From NCBI GenBank assembly GCA_001599915.1, contig BCIG01000008.1:1-64000 (forward strand): a stretch of DNA of 64,000 bases, in the 5' to 3' direction. The stretch is from Symbiotaphrina buchneri (Eukaryota; Ascomycota; Symbiotaphrinales; Symbiotaphrinaceae). Made by a program: the position numbers and the translations under genes. The notes under the pieces are model-generated. The model was not told the DNA's origin, did no database searches, and saw nothing but the letters and a program-made list of their open reading frames with translations. Numbering within the stretch: position 1 is the stretch's first letter; each line of letters begins with the position of its first letter. Shown here in pieces: positions 11,364-22,895 of the stretch.

Positions 11364-12763
11364 TCACTTGTGTCCATTTATCATAGAAAAAGCAGGCTTG
11401 AAGCCATCGATGCTCTTCTGGCTCACATCTTTCGGATCATCACAAGTGTTCAGCGCCCAATCAGACAATCCAATCATGTAGCAGCTTTCAAACATGAACC
11501 TGATCTGGCCCTCCGAGACCTTTACCGGCTTTGCTTCCGCGTTGGTTGAGTAATCATGAAAAGATCTATCGGGCCCATGCGGCACCATGCAATTGATCAA
11601 TTCTCCGCCAAACGGGGAGAACTTGCGCTTGTCATCATTGCCGCTTCCCTGAACTTTGCCATCGCCGGGACAGATAATGCCTACGAATTCGGACATCGTG
11701 TTGCAGTGATAGTACGGGGCTCTATAGGTGTCCTCCGAGACCTCCCAGCGAGGAGGAAAGGCGACGAAGTCGGCAACAGACGTGCCTGCGTGATCTGATG
11801 GTGCAGTGAGAACGAGGTAGAGGCTCGGGTCTGGATGGTCATAGCTGACGCTCCCTAGTGTATTGAAGCGGCCCAGGTCGTACTTGTACGGGTAGCAAGT
11901 GCCGTGCCATGAGACGACGTCAAACGGGGTGTGATCCTGAGTGGCCGCAAACAGATTTCCGTTGTATTTGGTCACCACCTGCCATTCGGACGTGGTGTCA
12001 TGCTGGAAACTGGCCACGGGGATTTGGAAGTCCCGTACGTTTGCCAAAGCGCAGGACCCAATCGGACCTAATTCCGGGACCTGGAAATGCCCCTGGTAGA
12101 GTTCGAGGACGTACCCCCTGGCATAGCCACTTACAACATCAACTCGATAACGCATCCCTCGCGGGATGACGGCAATCTCGTTCGCACGGACTAGAATCTT
12201 GCCTTGCTCGGTCTGGATATCGAGGACGCCTTTCTGAAGGACAATGAGGAACTCTCCATCGCTGGAGCTGAAAGCTTGGTTCGGTGGCATGCTCCTATCG
12301 ACGAAGAAGATATAATATGCCAGCCCTGTCTTCGTTGCCGGGTCGCCTGCTTGGCCGAACAGATGGAGCGCATTCACCCAGTCTCTAGAGCTTGCTGTCT
12401 CGAATGTGGCCCAACTGAAATCATTGGGCACATGATGCAGCTTGTCACACTGCAGTTGCGCCTGGGCCGCATATGGTTCGAAGCGCGAATGTGATAGAGA
12501 GGGGAGTATGCGGTAGACCCATGTTTGTCGACTCTCCACTCTGGGTGCTGTGAAGGAAGTGCCCGATATCCTTTCAATGTACAGCCCGTATGGAGGTTTC
12601 TGCGGGCAATTGGAAGCCACAGGCAACGCGCCTTCTAATGCCTCAGACCTACTTCACGATGAGTTCCGTTATACCACAGCCCACTGAAGACTTACTGGTG
12701 ATATGAACCCAATCCTTCTAGGTATTTATAAGTGTCCTCGACTTCGAATCTGGATGTAGGCAT
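11364..12763 (-). CDS. Homogentisate 1,2-dioxygenase, divergent paralogue
   Basis: Two exons with an intron at 12649-12695 give 450 aa, the normal length for fungal homogentisate dioxygenase. The start was set at the ATG at 12763: its short exon encodes YKYLEGLGSYHQSEALEGA, which lines up with the conserved GFGNHF...EALPGALP start. Iron ligands are present with family spacing: His and Glu in YYHCNTMSE (six apart) and His in MVPHGPD. The enzyme opens the homogentisate ring in tyrosine/phenylalanine catabolism. It departs from the canonical form: CNTMSEFVGII replaces RNCMSEFMGLI, and GGELIN replaces GGASLHN. It has no fumarylacetoacetase or maleylacetoacetate isomerase beside it. It is probably a second copy with another or wider role. 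Divergent from a Zn2Cys6 regulator. Confidence 0.87.
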
Positions 12764-13417
12764 CGCGGTATTTTGGAGGATCCCTGAACTTCACACATCG
12801 ACCGCCATGGGGCTGTACGCTATTTCTGTTGCCAGCTACGAAGACTCGAATTGGAGATCTACAATGTGGACCACCGGGAGCTGACGTGGTGTGATTTCCG
12901 GGCCATAGCTCTGGAAGGACGGCATCAATGCTACCGGGCACACCGATCTAGGCCCAAACATGGAGGAGTCGGTGGCTGAGCTAGGGCAAGCTCGGAGCAA
13001 CGCGTAGATAAGAAATCGCCCTCGCAATTGCGGTATCGGACGCCACCATGCAATGCTAAGAGAATGTTCGGAGCGTTATCGCTTGCAGTGCGTGGTTCCT
13101 TATCAATCCCACACGGGAACGAAAGTTTAATATGATAGCACGGACTTGGCGATGCCTCGACCCCTGCGGTCTGATTAGTCGGGATGATGCACAGTCGGGA
13201 TGATGCACAAGGGTGGATATCGTCTCATCAGTCATTCGAAAGGACCTTGCAGCTAGTGAGCATACAGAACTGATGAGAATATCGTGGAATGGATGTTTCT
13301 AGTCGGCTTAGGCCGTGCGACCTATCTACTGAGAACCCAATATCCCGCAGAAGCACATTAAAGAGGGCTCGACCATCGTCCCAAACAGATCCTACGCGTC
13401 TAAGTACAAGAGACAAC
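12764..13417. promoter_or_regulatory. Divergent promoter region (dioxygenase / Zn2Cys6 regulator)
   Basis: About 0.65 kb between the dioxygenase-like and regulator start codons. It carries a perfect 16-bp tandem duplication at 13177-13208, listed separately. The shared promoter fits the regulator controlling the dioxygenase, but this is inferred from layout only. Confidence 0.5.
13177..13208. repeat. 16-bp perfect tandem duplication
   Basis: The unit AGTCGGGATGATGCAC occurs twice head to tail, 13177-13192 and 13193-13208, about 210 bp upstream of the regulator ATG. Each copy holds a CGG triplet, the half-site usually read by Zn2Cys6 proteins, so the repeat may create paired CGG sites 16 bp apart. 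Confidence 0.75.
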
Positions 13418-15754
13418 ATGCAAGGGTCTCCCCGCCTCGACGATAATGACGATCATCAACAGCAGACTCATTTGGTAAGAAGAGCTTGCAATGAGTGTAG
13501 GCAGCAGAAAGTGAGTAGCCAGGCCTGATGACTTACATCCTTTGTCCCGCTAGGAGCGAAACTTATGATGGGCAGTACTGACTATGCCACTTTTTTCTTT
13601 CAGCTTCGTTGTGATGTCGTGCACGAACCCTTCACAGCCTGCTCAAGGTGCCAAAAGATGAATCTGAAGTGCAAAGTTGATTCGCAGTTCAAGAGAGTTG
13701 GGAAAAGAAGGCACGTTGAAAGACCATTCAGTCATACAGGCCTGCTGACAACGTGTTATTTACAGCAAATATTCAGCTATGGAGCATGAGATTGCCGATT
13801 TGAGGCGACGTTTGGCTACAAGTCAAGCACAGCAGTCAATTGTGCGATCTGGCGTCGACAACAGCAGAATCCCTGCTAGGCAACCTCTAAATCCAAATCT
13901 TTTTGTACTTGATGATAGCGCTGCCTCTCCTCAGAGTCCGGCGAACGCGGTGATGTCATCTTTTGAGATCCGGGAAGAAATGGCTGCTGGTCCGACTTAT
14001 GTCAGTACCGAAAGTCAGTCATCCCATCGAGAGTTGGAAACTGTTCGACTGTCTGAAGATCGGATCGAACATCTCTTTAGCTTGTAGGTCTAAGGCGCAC
14101 CTGTTCCAACTGAGCACTGTTGACAACAAAACAGGTACTTCAGACACTATCACCCGTTCTTGCCATTACTCGAGCGCCATGAGAGCCCGGACCATTTCTT
14201 TGACGTATCTCCACTTCTTGCTTGGACCATTGTCGCCGTAGCAAGCCGTCGCTATGCGGCCCAGCCGAATCTGCTCGAGAATATCTCCGTCCCTCTGTTA
14301 CGGCTGCTGTGGTCCACGCTTGCTCAAGTCCCTCACAATTATCATACAGTGAAAGCCCTCTGCATTCTATGTACCTGGCCGCTCCCGACAAGTAGTGTAT
14401 GGACGGATCCTTCGTACATGCTCTGTGGCGTCATGATGCAAACATCCACCCAGATCGGCTTACATATGCCAACGAATGCGCAGGACTTCACAAAGAATAA
14501 GGTGGAGCTCAAAGAAGGAGATATTGGAGATCGGCTGAGGACTTGGGCGGCTAGCAACGTCGTGGCTCAGAAGTAAGCGTTTCATTGTTGTCGAAGGTGT
14601 CGAATTATACGCAAGTGGTTGACGTTTGGAACAGCATTGCAACATCCTTTGGGCAGCGTCCACTTGCATTCTACAATTGGGCACTGCAGGAGCCATTGCA
14701 GCAGGATGGACAGGACGGAATTCCAGCCGGACTAAAAACGATACTTGAAATTTCAAAGTTCTGCCATCGGGTGACGCAGGCCATCTACAGTAACGATCAC
14801 GATCAATTCAGCTTGCTAAATAATGATGAGCTGGGTACGATGGCTCGGGTGCTCACTGCCGATCTGGATCATCTCGAACTGCGACTCCAGCCCAATGCAT
14901 CTTGTGAGTAACTTCATCAACCTCAACAGCTTACCTTGTTAACCCTTGGAAAGCACACGAGCGCCTGTATTTGAAAGCGGCCAAGCTTCATCTACTATGC
15001 TTTGTGTTCTTCAACTCGAAGGCCTCCAAGGACTACCACAGTAACTTGAGTAAGCTTTTTAGCTCGATCACGACCTTTCTACAAACGTTCGTAGACCTCG
15101 AAAAAGTCATGCCGAAAGGGATTCTTAACTACGTCACCGACTACATCCTTCAAATGATCATATCCGCAGGCTTCGCGCTTTATAGACTACTCAATAGCTT
15201 CTTTGCAAAGTATATTGACCTTGATCGAGGGATACACTACTTCAGCTGGGTTGTCGCTGCCTTGAAGCAGATCAGCGTCCGTGAGCATGATCGCGCTGCC
15301 CGGCTTGCCATTGTACTGGCCGAATTGTGGAGAGCGAGGGATGTCAATGCCCCAAGCAGGGACAAGGAGAGCGATAGCAACCTGCAGTTGCAGGTGCGGA
15401 GTAGATTGAGTATGAGCCACGTCTTTGATTCGGTCTGGCGTTGGCGACAAGACTTTGAGACAAAGGGGCAAACTGCTCTACATGGTTTGAAGAGACTCCT
15501 CGCTCATAGAGTCTCGCTGATATTGTATAGCCTCTGAATCAGATCCTGTCGTTGCGGCTAGTGCGAGTATTTCCTCTGCAGCCACTTCTGCCGCAGACAC
15601 CTTTCCTACTGTCAATATGCAGACCGGTGCTGTGCCCATGGAAGGAATGAATCAGAGCTCTATTGGAGGTATATACAATGAGATAGTCTCATTTGATGGC
15701 ATGCTGGATGGCTTCGTGGACTTTCCGTACGACTTTTCTGGCCTGCGTGTCTGA
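13418..15754 (+). CDS. Zn2Cys6 transcription factor, Leu3/War1-like
   Basis: Seven exons give 628 aa, with introns at 13511-13603, 13711-13765, 14084-14134, 14573-14634, 14904-14953 and 15485-15530. The zinc cluster CNECRQQKLRCD...CSRCQKMNLKC (about residues 26-56) is split by intron 1. Next come a basic linker (VGKRSKY) and a short coiled coil (IADLRRRLATSQ). The middle region FRHYHPFLPLL and the TWAASNVVAQN segment follow the Leu3/War1-type regulatory domain. The C-terminal last exon is acidic and aromatic (FDGMLDGFVDFPYDF), a plausible activation domain. Intron 2 appears to use a GC donor (AG|GCACGT); intron 6 has a weak GTTTGA donor. Nuclear. It lies between the dioxygenase paralogue and an NCS1 permease, both possible targets. 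Confidence 0.85.
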
Positions 15755-16356
15755 ATAAAAAGCAAAAAACCTTAAGGAGCGAGGAATTTGAATGTATATC
15801 AGACTGAAGCAAAACAGAATTCGACTTCAGCATCAATGTCAATGACCAGCCATGCCTATATCATGTATTTCCCTATAGAGCTGCGGCAACACAATCGCTC
15901 CCACACAACGCTAGTGACCATCCTGTATTGTCGCCGTCGACTCGCCGAACTCCTGAGGTCTTTGTCGGGACATGACGCTACTAAGTGCGATATCGCTGCG
16001 ATACCGCAACGTTATCGTATCGGCCTTGGCTGAGCCACACCACCTCCTGGAGTCATCTCCGTGCGCTCTACCTCCTCGCAGAGACCGGAGGCATGTCCTT
16101 CACATGCCAGTCATCGGAGCGGCAAGACCAAGGCATGGTCAGCCGTCTGAAGGGAGGGGTAGGTCAAGATAAGAGTGACCTAGGTCTATCCAAGTATTAA
16201 AGCTTCTGCTTTTCGTCTGGGAACCTGACTGAAGTGAAAGTCCAGCCCATCCTACTTTACCCATACCGTCCCGGCACGGCAGCACGGAGAGCAGTCGGAC
16301 TCCTGTCTGCATAATAGCAGCGTCCATCAAACCACAGACCAGGAACAAAATTCGAT
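15755..16356. promoter_or_regulatory. Intergenic region upstream of NCS1 permease
   Basis: About 0.6 kb between two plus-strand genes. AT-rich 3' flank of the regulator is followed by GC-rich sequence from 15900. A GCGATATCGC palindrome lies near 15987-15996. No coding frame was recognised. Confidence 0.45.
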
Positions 16357-18379
16357 ATGCCTTCAATGTCAAGTCTCCTCAAAAGACTGGAAGTCAAGAC
16401 CCGCACAGATGGCATCTACGAGGAATATGGCACGACGCGCTGGGGCAATCGCGACCTCTATCCCATTGTCCCCAGTGAACGCACCTATACTGCCCGAGCA
16501 TACTTTGCTTATTGGGTGACGACGTGTGTGTGCATCAACGCGTGGACGCTTGGAAGTAGTCTCATCGGCTATGGGCTTACTGCTGCGCAAACGATGGGCG
16601 CAATCGTCATTGGGAGCGTTCTGGCGGCTTTAATGGCCGTCCTCTGCAGTCAGGTTGGACGTAACTTGCACCTTGCGTAAGTAGCACCTGATAGAGATAA
16701 ATGATGCTATTTCCTGAATCGAAGGGCTGACAATCTACGCTACCATTTAGATATCCTATGATGGGCCGCGCTTCTTTTGGGCTTTATGGGAGCTATTTCG
16801 TAATTCTGATCAAGTGTCTTGTCTCGTTGATTTTCGTGGGTCTCCAATCTCCTTCTAGCTCATAGTCTTGAGTAACTAATATACCTTCATCCAGTTTGGA
16901 TTCAACGCCTACTATGGAGGCCAGGCCATCGTGTTGATCCTGTCTGCTCTGTCCAAGTCGTTCATGAATATGAAGAACACACTCCCTGAGAGGTTGGTCA
17001 AAACCAAAACCATCAGCAACGGTATCATTGTGTCTTAAGTACTGATGATTGTTCTATCAAAGCGCTGCAATAACCACGAGGGATTTCGTAGGGTTCTTCC
17101 TTTACTTCGTCATCTTCATACCCATCGTCTTTATCCCTCCCCACAAACTCCATCGGTTCCTTTACCCTTCGTTTGTCTTGATCACAGCGACGATGTTCGG
17201 CATCCTGGGATGGGCCATTCATTCCAATGGAGGTCCAGGAAATTTGGTTGCACCCGCTTTTGCCATCAGGTATGTGTTTCTTCCGGATAGTCTGTCAGCG
17301 CCGTGATCTTAACGAGAACCACAGCAAGACAGAAACCGGCTTCCGTATGCTGCAAGGAATCACGAACGTTGCATCCTCATGGACAGGTTCGGCCGTCAGA
17401 GGCTCAGACTGGACTCGCTACGCCAAGACCAGGAGCGCTCCCGTCCTCTCTCAGCTTCTGACGCCCCCTATCACCATCACTCTATGCGCACTGATAGGCG
17501 TTCTCGTCACCAGCGCGGCGAATGAATTGTACGGCGAAGTCATGTGGAATCCGCTCAGTCTTTTGCAGTATGTCCAGCAAACTCAGTATACAGCCGCCTG
17601 TCGAGCAGGAACATTCTTTGCTGGCATCAGTGTCCTATCCAGCCAGCTTTTCGTAAGTCACAAGTTTACCCCTGCACCGTAGACTGAAGCAATTACTGAT
17701 GTGGCGCTCAACAGGTCAACACCACGCAGAACATCATATCTTCCGGAATGGACCTCGCCGGACTGGCGCCAAAGTACATCGACATGTACCGAGGAGGCTT
17801 GTTCTTCACACTTCTAGGCCTGGTCATTCAGCCCTGGCGGTTTTTCACTGAGGCGGCGACCTTCGTCACTGTTATCTCCTCCTTTGGAGTCTTCATCGCC
17901 CCAATCGCTGGCATACTCGTCGCGGATTTCTGGATCATCCGTCAGCAAAAGTGGAAGATACCAGATCTCTACCAGCCAGGAGGCATTTACTGGTACAACT
18001 TCGGGATGAACTGGAGGGCATTTCTCTGCTTCATCCTCTCCGCGGCGCCATCTATGCGTAAGTGCTGGCTTTGTCTCGCATATTGCTTTACTGATGAAGT
18101 ATGACAATTTCAGCCGGTTTCGGGGCGGCAGTGTCTTCAAAGAACATTGCGGTCGGATGGCAACGGATTTTCATGATGAACTACATCGTCGGACTGGTTC
18201 TGGGCGTGATCACTTTTGTTGTTATCAACAAGGTGTTCCCTCCTCCGGGCCTTGGAATCGAGCAGTCGCTGGACGACGCGCTGGAGGGGATTCCGCGGCC
18301 GGGCGACGAAGGGAGCGAGGTCAGCGAACATGATCGTGGCAAGATGGCCGAAGCCGGAGTTTCAGTTGCCAACGAGTGA
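16357..18379 (+). CDS. NCS1 nucleobase/allantoin permease, Fur type
   Basis: Seven exons give 548 aa in frame, with introns at 16677-16750, 16836-16894, 16993-17062, 17270-17324, 17653-17714 and 18058-18113. The layout is that of the Fur branch of nucleobase:cation symporter-1 proteins: a cytosolic N terminus with TTRWGNRDL(Y/W)P, TM1 start, then YPMMGRASFGLYGSYF, FNAYYGGQA, the NTLPESAAITTRDFVGFF loop, a middle SDWTRYAK segment and ADFWIIRQQKW late in the chain. Family members import uracil, allantoin, uric acid or purines with H+ at the plasma membrane. Substrate cannot be chosen from sequence. The acidic C-terminal tail may regulate endocytosis. It is next to a Zn2Cys6 regulator on the same strand. 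Confidence 0.9.
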
Positions 18380-18955
18380 TCTTCTGTCGTATCTATATTG
18401 GATCAGGTTAAAGGCAGGGCGAGATGTTGTTCAATTGGTAAGAAATGAATTTAGTTCGCTATTGATCTATGGAACTATGCTGGGACTTTTAAAATATTGT
18501 TGATATGCAACAAGGGAATTCAATGCGGTATCTGATTATTACTGAGGGAACATTACGTGGGTGGTCTTGAATCGCTTGTCTCTTTACAATCCAAGTTTTG
18601 CCCTTCTATCTGCTCTTATCCACGTATGGGTGCCAAGAACTAAAGCATGACCAATTTGGCAGTGAAAAGAACATCAAATCTTGTAGACATTATTCCATCC
18701 TTCTGGTCAAATTAGACAAGTCGAACGTCTTGCCGTAAATGACTGCGAAACAGCGATGAGCACGTGATCAGCTAAAGGTATTTAAGGAAAATCTATGTTA
18801 CGGCCCGCTAGTAGTAAGGCGGCCGTCGCTAGCCAACCTCACCCGCTTTAGAACTGAAATACTCATCGAACTACTTTTGACCATCATCGCAGCATGCTCC
18901 GATGAACATTTACAAGAGGTTGCATGTATCTAGCTAACGATACTTCACCTCAGCA
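18380..18955. other. Intergenic region, promoter of DUF6604 gene
   Basis: About 0.58 kb, AT-rich in the first 350 bp. GCACGTGATC at 18759-18768 is an E-box-like CACGTG, and AGGTATTTAAGG follows it as a weak TATA-like element. No gene seen. Confidence 0.45.
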
Positions 18956-21373
18956 ATGGCTGCCGTTGCGCTGCCGGAGTTTCTCCTCAATACCAGCCGG
19001 CAATACAAGGCCAAGACAGCAACTTTCACGACGTGGCTAGTCAAGACAGCCAAAAGATGCGGATACGAGGCCGACTTCAGCATCAATGAAGGAGATGAAG
19101 GCTCGGGGATCCCGGAGAAGTGGGCATCAGAAGCTGGGATGGCGCACACCGTTGCTTTGGAGCATTTCCTTCCCATGGCAACGACCATCGCGGCCTTCGA
19201 TAACCCGCCCATCACAATCCCAGATTTAATCATTCGGGCAGCTGAAACGGCCATCGCGGGAAGGAAAAAGTGTTTCGCCTGGTCTCAAAAGGCCTCGAAT
19301 GATAGGAGTCCTGGTCCAGGTCAAGCCGAGAGAGAAGGCCATCTGAATCTCAAAGATGTTCTGGAGAACGTTCTGAAGATTCTTCGTCGGCGTAATGAGC
19401 CTTCAGATCAGTCCGGCAGTGTCGAGCGGGATCTCTCGGCAGAAGGCGATGAAAGCAAACTTGCAAATAAATTAAAACCGCTTAATGTGGAAGAGCCCAG
19501 CCTTGCCACGCAGACAGGGACTGCGCGGACCGAGCCTGTAGCGTCGGCAACACCGTCCGAGTCAACTGATCTGTACCAGGTCGAGACTACGGCAGATGAG
19601 GAGAGCTTCGACCTTTACTGTCTACATATCGACATGGACGATGTTCGTAGATCCCTAGAAGCGACGTGGCAGGAATACCAGAATGGTGAGGTCGATCTGA
19701 TGACTGCAGCCCTTACGACCAACACCGCCTTTGAACTTATTCGACGGGCAGAAGAAGACTTCATCGAAGCGTATCCGAATCACCGGCCCTTTGAAGAGTC
19801 TGCATTGAAGATGGCCAAGGAAATGGCAGTGCTCGAAAGAGAGTTTCTGGATGATCTTTCAGACATGGACAGCGATGAAGACTGGGAGAGTGACGAAGAA
19901 GGCTATTCGATTAATGTCATGTCTGATGTAATGGATGCCCATTATGCTCATGATCTCCAACTGCTCAGTTACTACCGAGATATGCTCGTTCCGGGGAAGA
20001 TGCTACTACAACAACCGGGTGAATGGGGCACGCATGACCCTGAAGTCAACGAGCGGGAATCCGGCCGACAAGAGAGCATAAAGAACGACAAGGCGTTGAT
20101 GAGCGATCTGTTCCCTCACCTGGTGTATTGTGGTCAGGTGTCCGGACAGATGCTTGCAGAGGACGGGCTTACAAAGGGGATTCGAGAGATGACCGAGACT
20201 AAGAAGGTCAGGTTGTCAACTGCATTAGCCTTGCGCGTCATCTTGGACATAAACAGCATCCTTCAAAAAGACACGAAGAAGTGCTACTTTGAGCTGCTCC
20301 GGCTGGCTAGGAGAGCGCAGAAGATTTTGGATAACCTTCAGAGATTTACTGAAGGGGCGAACTTTCGAAGCAAGCAGTTCAAGTTGGTCTGCGACCTTGT
20401 GCCCATGCAATGGTTAAACGCGAGGCTGGATGCTTGGGTCTTCAATGACGGCATCAAGCATGCCATCAACACACGAAAAGCCGAATCCCCGAAGTGGAAG
20501 AATGTCACCTGGACCGAAGAGTCGTTCTTTTTATTGAAGCATAACCCCGTTCTCTGCGGGTTAATAATGGCTACCATCTCCCTGAGGATGAACGAAATAG
20601 GGCTGCATCTAGCGAACGCAAGCGGGGTCTTAATGCATACTGCGCACTTGTACAACGCTGCTCTACAGTCAAAGACGTTGGACAGCCGGTGGACTGATAT
20701 GGACGCCTTTATTGCCATTCAAACTCCCGAGGTAGTCTTCCTCGGTGACATACCACAGACAGCAGAGGACAGTCTGGAATGCAGTGGCCTGGCTCGAACT
20801 CTCAAACCGAACACTCTGGTGTCGACTCTGTTCTATGACCAGGTGGGCAGAGCAGGATTTCTCGAGCCCACTCTAGCCAATGTGGAGATACTGTTCGCCG
20901 CTATCGCTATGCACCGCGGGGACCGTTTTGGCACCTCCGTCCAGCACCGGTGGAGCCAAACCCGCCACCTGAGCCTCCTGGACCTCCTCCACGCCCCGAC
21001 AGACGCGCTCATACTGGAACAACCAAGTTTGCTCTTTGACTACATCGGTCTGGACGAGCGGTGCTTCACCATTCTTCGGCAGATGAAGAAGACGATTGTT
21101 TCTGACGGAACTGGGGAAGGCGGCGATGAGCAGCTTATTGCGCTTGTATCTGATTGTCTGGCAGATTGGGCGAGGGCAGAGGAGCTAGGAAAGGAGACAA
21201 GCTTGCTACCGAGAGTTAGCGAGATCATGCTGGAAGCCGTAAAGAGCGCGGGCGATAAAGAGGTGAAGGAACTACGGCGGCTTTGTGCACCGTTCTGTGA
21301 GATTGAGCCCGGTGGTCCGGTGCATAGCGTGCTGTGCCCGAAAGATGACTCAGATGAGGAGGGCATATGTTGA
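18956..21373 (+). CDS. DUF6604 domain protein
   Basis: Intronless, 805 aa. The N-terminal 110 residues match the DUF6604 pattern: PEFLLNTSRQYKAKTATF, then TWLVKTAKRCGY, a charged stretch, and IRAAETAIAGRKKCFAWSQ. A low-complexity Glu/Ser linker follows, then a second DUF-like block around residues 200-330 (acidic, DDLSDMDSDEDWESDEE), and a helical C-terminal half. DUF6604 proteins are numerous in filamentous ascomycetes and uncharacterised; some occur in proteins with ankyrin or other scaffold domains. No catalytic motif, signal peptide or TM segment is seen. The last residues are Asp/Glu-rich. Function unknown. Confidence 0.8.
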   Translation: MAAVALPEFLLNTSRQYKAKTATFTTWLVKTAKRCGYEADFSINEGDEGSGIPEKWASEAGMAHTVALEHFLPMATTIAAFDNPPITIPDLIIRAAETAIAGRKKCFAWSQKASNDRSPGPGQAEREGHLNLKDVLENVLKILRRRNEPSDQSGSVERDLSAEGDESKLANKLKPLNVEEPSLATQTGTARTEPVASATPSESTDLYQVETTADEESFDLYCLHIDMDDVRRSLEATWQEYQNGEVDLMTAALTTNTAFELIRRAEEDFIEAYPNHRPFEESALKMAKEMAVLEREFLDDLSDMDSDEDWESDEEGYSINVMSDVMDAHYAHDLQLLSYYRDMLVPGKMLLQQPGEWGTHDPEVNERESGRQESIKNDKALMSDLFPHLVYCGQVSGQMLAEDGLTKGIREMTETKKVRLSTALALRVILDINSILQKDTKKCYFELLRLARRAQKILDNLQRFTEGANFRSKQFKLVCDLVPMQWLNARLDAWVFNDGIKHAINTRKAESPKWKNVTWTEESFFLLKHNPVLCGLIMATISLRMNEIGLHLANASGVLMHTAHLYNAALQSKTLDSRWTDMDAFIAIQTPEVVFLGDIPQTAEDSLECSGLARTLKPNTLVSTLFYDQVGRAGFLEPTLANVEILFAAIAMHRGDRFGTSVQHRWSQTRHLSLLDLLHAPTDALILEQPSLLFDYIGLDERCFTILRQMKKTIVSDGTGEGGDEQLIALVSDCLADWARAEELGKETSLLPRVSEIMLEAVKSAGDKEVKELRRLCAPFCEIEPGGPVHSVLCPKDDSDEEGIC

Positions 21374-21603
21374 AGACATATACATCCTCCAACGCCGGAG
21401 AATACTATGGCTAACCACCTGGAAATGGTATCGTAACCGGGATGCCGTCTCGGAACAGGGGCGTAGAAATGAAGGAGTAAATCTCTCATTGAGATAAATT
21501 CAATCTCGCTGCAGTAGGTATACAAGACATCCATGAAAACCCATCGCCCATCCAGCGCCAATCATACGCCGTCTCCAAAAACTCCCGCCTTGATCAACCA
21601 CGC

Positions 21604-22895
21604 TTATTCCTCCAGCAGCTTCGACCGCGTATCCCTGATATTAATAAGAGTATACTGCCACACCGCACCGCATTAGCCAAACCTCCTCTCCCCTCTCACC
21701 CGCACCCTTAGGAGGATCAGACTTACCTCCGCCAGCCTGGGATTCTTATCCTCCAGTCCTCCCGTGACAGCGAGGAGATTCGGCTCTGTCCACACCGGTC
21801 TCATTCCCCTAGCCTCAAGGGCCTCCCACCACTCGAGGAAATCATTCGTGGTCTTGGGCGGGTTTGAGAAGAGGTGGATCTCGACCATCAGCTGGCCTAG
21901 CGGGATTGGGTCAGTTGGGAAGGCGTGGATGAAGGCTTCGAGCGAGGCGAATTCGGCGTATTCGATGTCCATCTTGATGATATCGCTGCATGCGAAAGAA
22001 AAGGGGAGACGGGTTAGCAAGCACCGCTGGAGGTATGTTTGGAGCAGGAGAGGGGAAAGAGGGAAGGAGGTAAAGAGCGGCGTACATGTAGTCGTGGCCG
22101 TTCATGGCCATGAGGTCCTGGATGGTGTAGAAGGGCGGGTCATTCGCGGGATTCGTCTTGCCGTCGATGCCAGCCTTCATGAAGTGCGCGCGGACCTTGG
22201 ATTCGGGCGCGAGCTGCTTCCGAAATCCGTCACGGAGAAGTCGTACCCGTAGACCTCGCAGTTGGTGCGCTCGATGATCTGGTCCTCTGTTTCATCCTCG
22301 TGTCAGCATGGCCGGCGCGTCGTTTTTTGAGGGAGCGAGATCCGGGCGCGGGTCGGGGATAGTGCTCACCGAAGGTTGATTCAAACTGCACGCCGAACGA
22401 ATACACCACGCAGGGCTTCTTCTTTTCTTCGTATTTATGCATCCCGCACACCCACTTCCCGCCGTCGCCCATGCGGCCGACACGCTGCATCTCGTGCGGG
22501 CAGTTGAAGGACGCCGGGACCAGGTCCCACACCGTCCAGGGGTTCACCCAGTACTCTTCGATGTTCGTCGCCGGGAAACTAATAGGAAGAACGCTATTGT
22601 CAGCGGTGCAGCCGGCGCTGTTCCGCAGCACAAAGAGTAATACTTACAAAGGAATCTTCTCCGGGTGCGGGTACTCCTTCTTAGTCTTCTCGCGGTCTGC
22701 CAATGTGGCTTCATAGATCTTCTCGGCGCGCGCCAGGCGCTGTTTCACCGTGAGCGGGGCGTTGCCTTTGGTCAGTGACAGCGAGGAGAGGTCTGGGAGG
22801 GAGCCGGCATGGCGTGAACTCGAGCTGAAGATGACGATCACGAGGAGCACGGCGACCGCGACGGCGAGGAATTGGAAGTTCTTTGGGATGGCCAT
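21604..22895 (-). CDS. METTL24-like (Methyltransf_22) membrane protein, apparent frameshift
   Basis: Five exons with introns at 22579-22647, 22287-22369, 21986-22085 and 21655-21726, about 322 aa. A single N-terminal TM segment (residues about 7-23, FLAVAVAVLLVIVIF) follows MAIPKN, giving a type II membrane protein, probably Golgi. The catalytic domain has a Cys-rich start (SFNCPHEM), GDGGKWVCG, YSFGV, and the acidic DIIKMDIEYAEF strand shared with FkbM/METTL24-type methyltransferases. Near 22220-22228 the frame jumps: upstream exon 3 reads ...VTDFG and the continuation LAPESKVRAHFMKAG lies in another frame. One base seems missing (GGAAG where GGAAAG would hold the frame). All downstream splice phases agree with one lost base. 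It is either a sequencing error or a recent knock-out. Confidence 0.72.
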
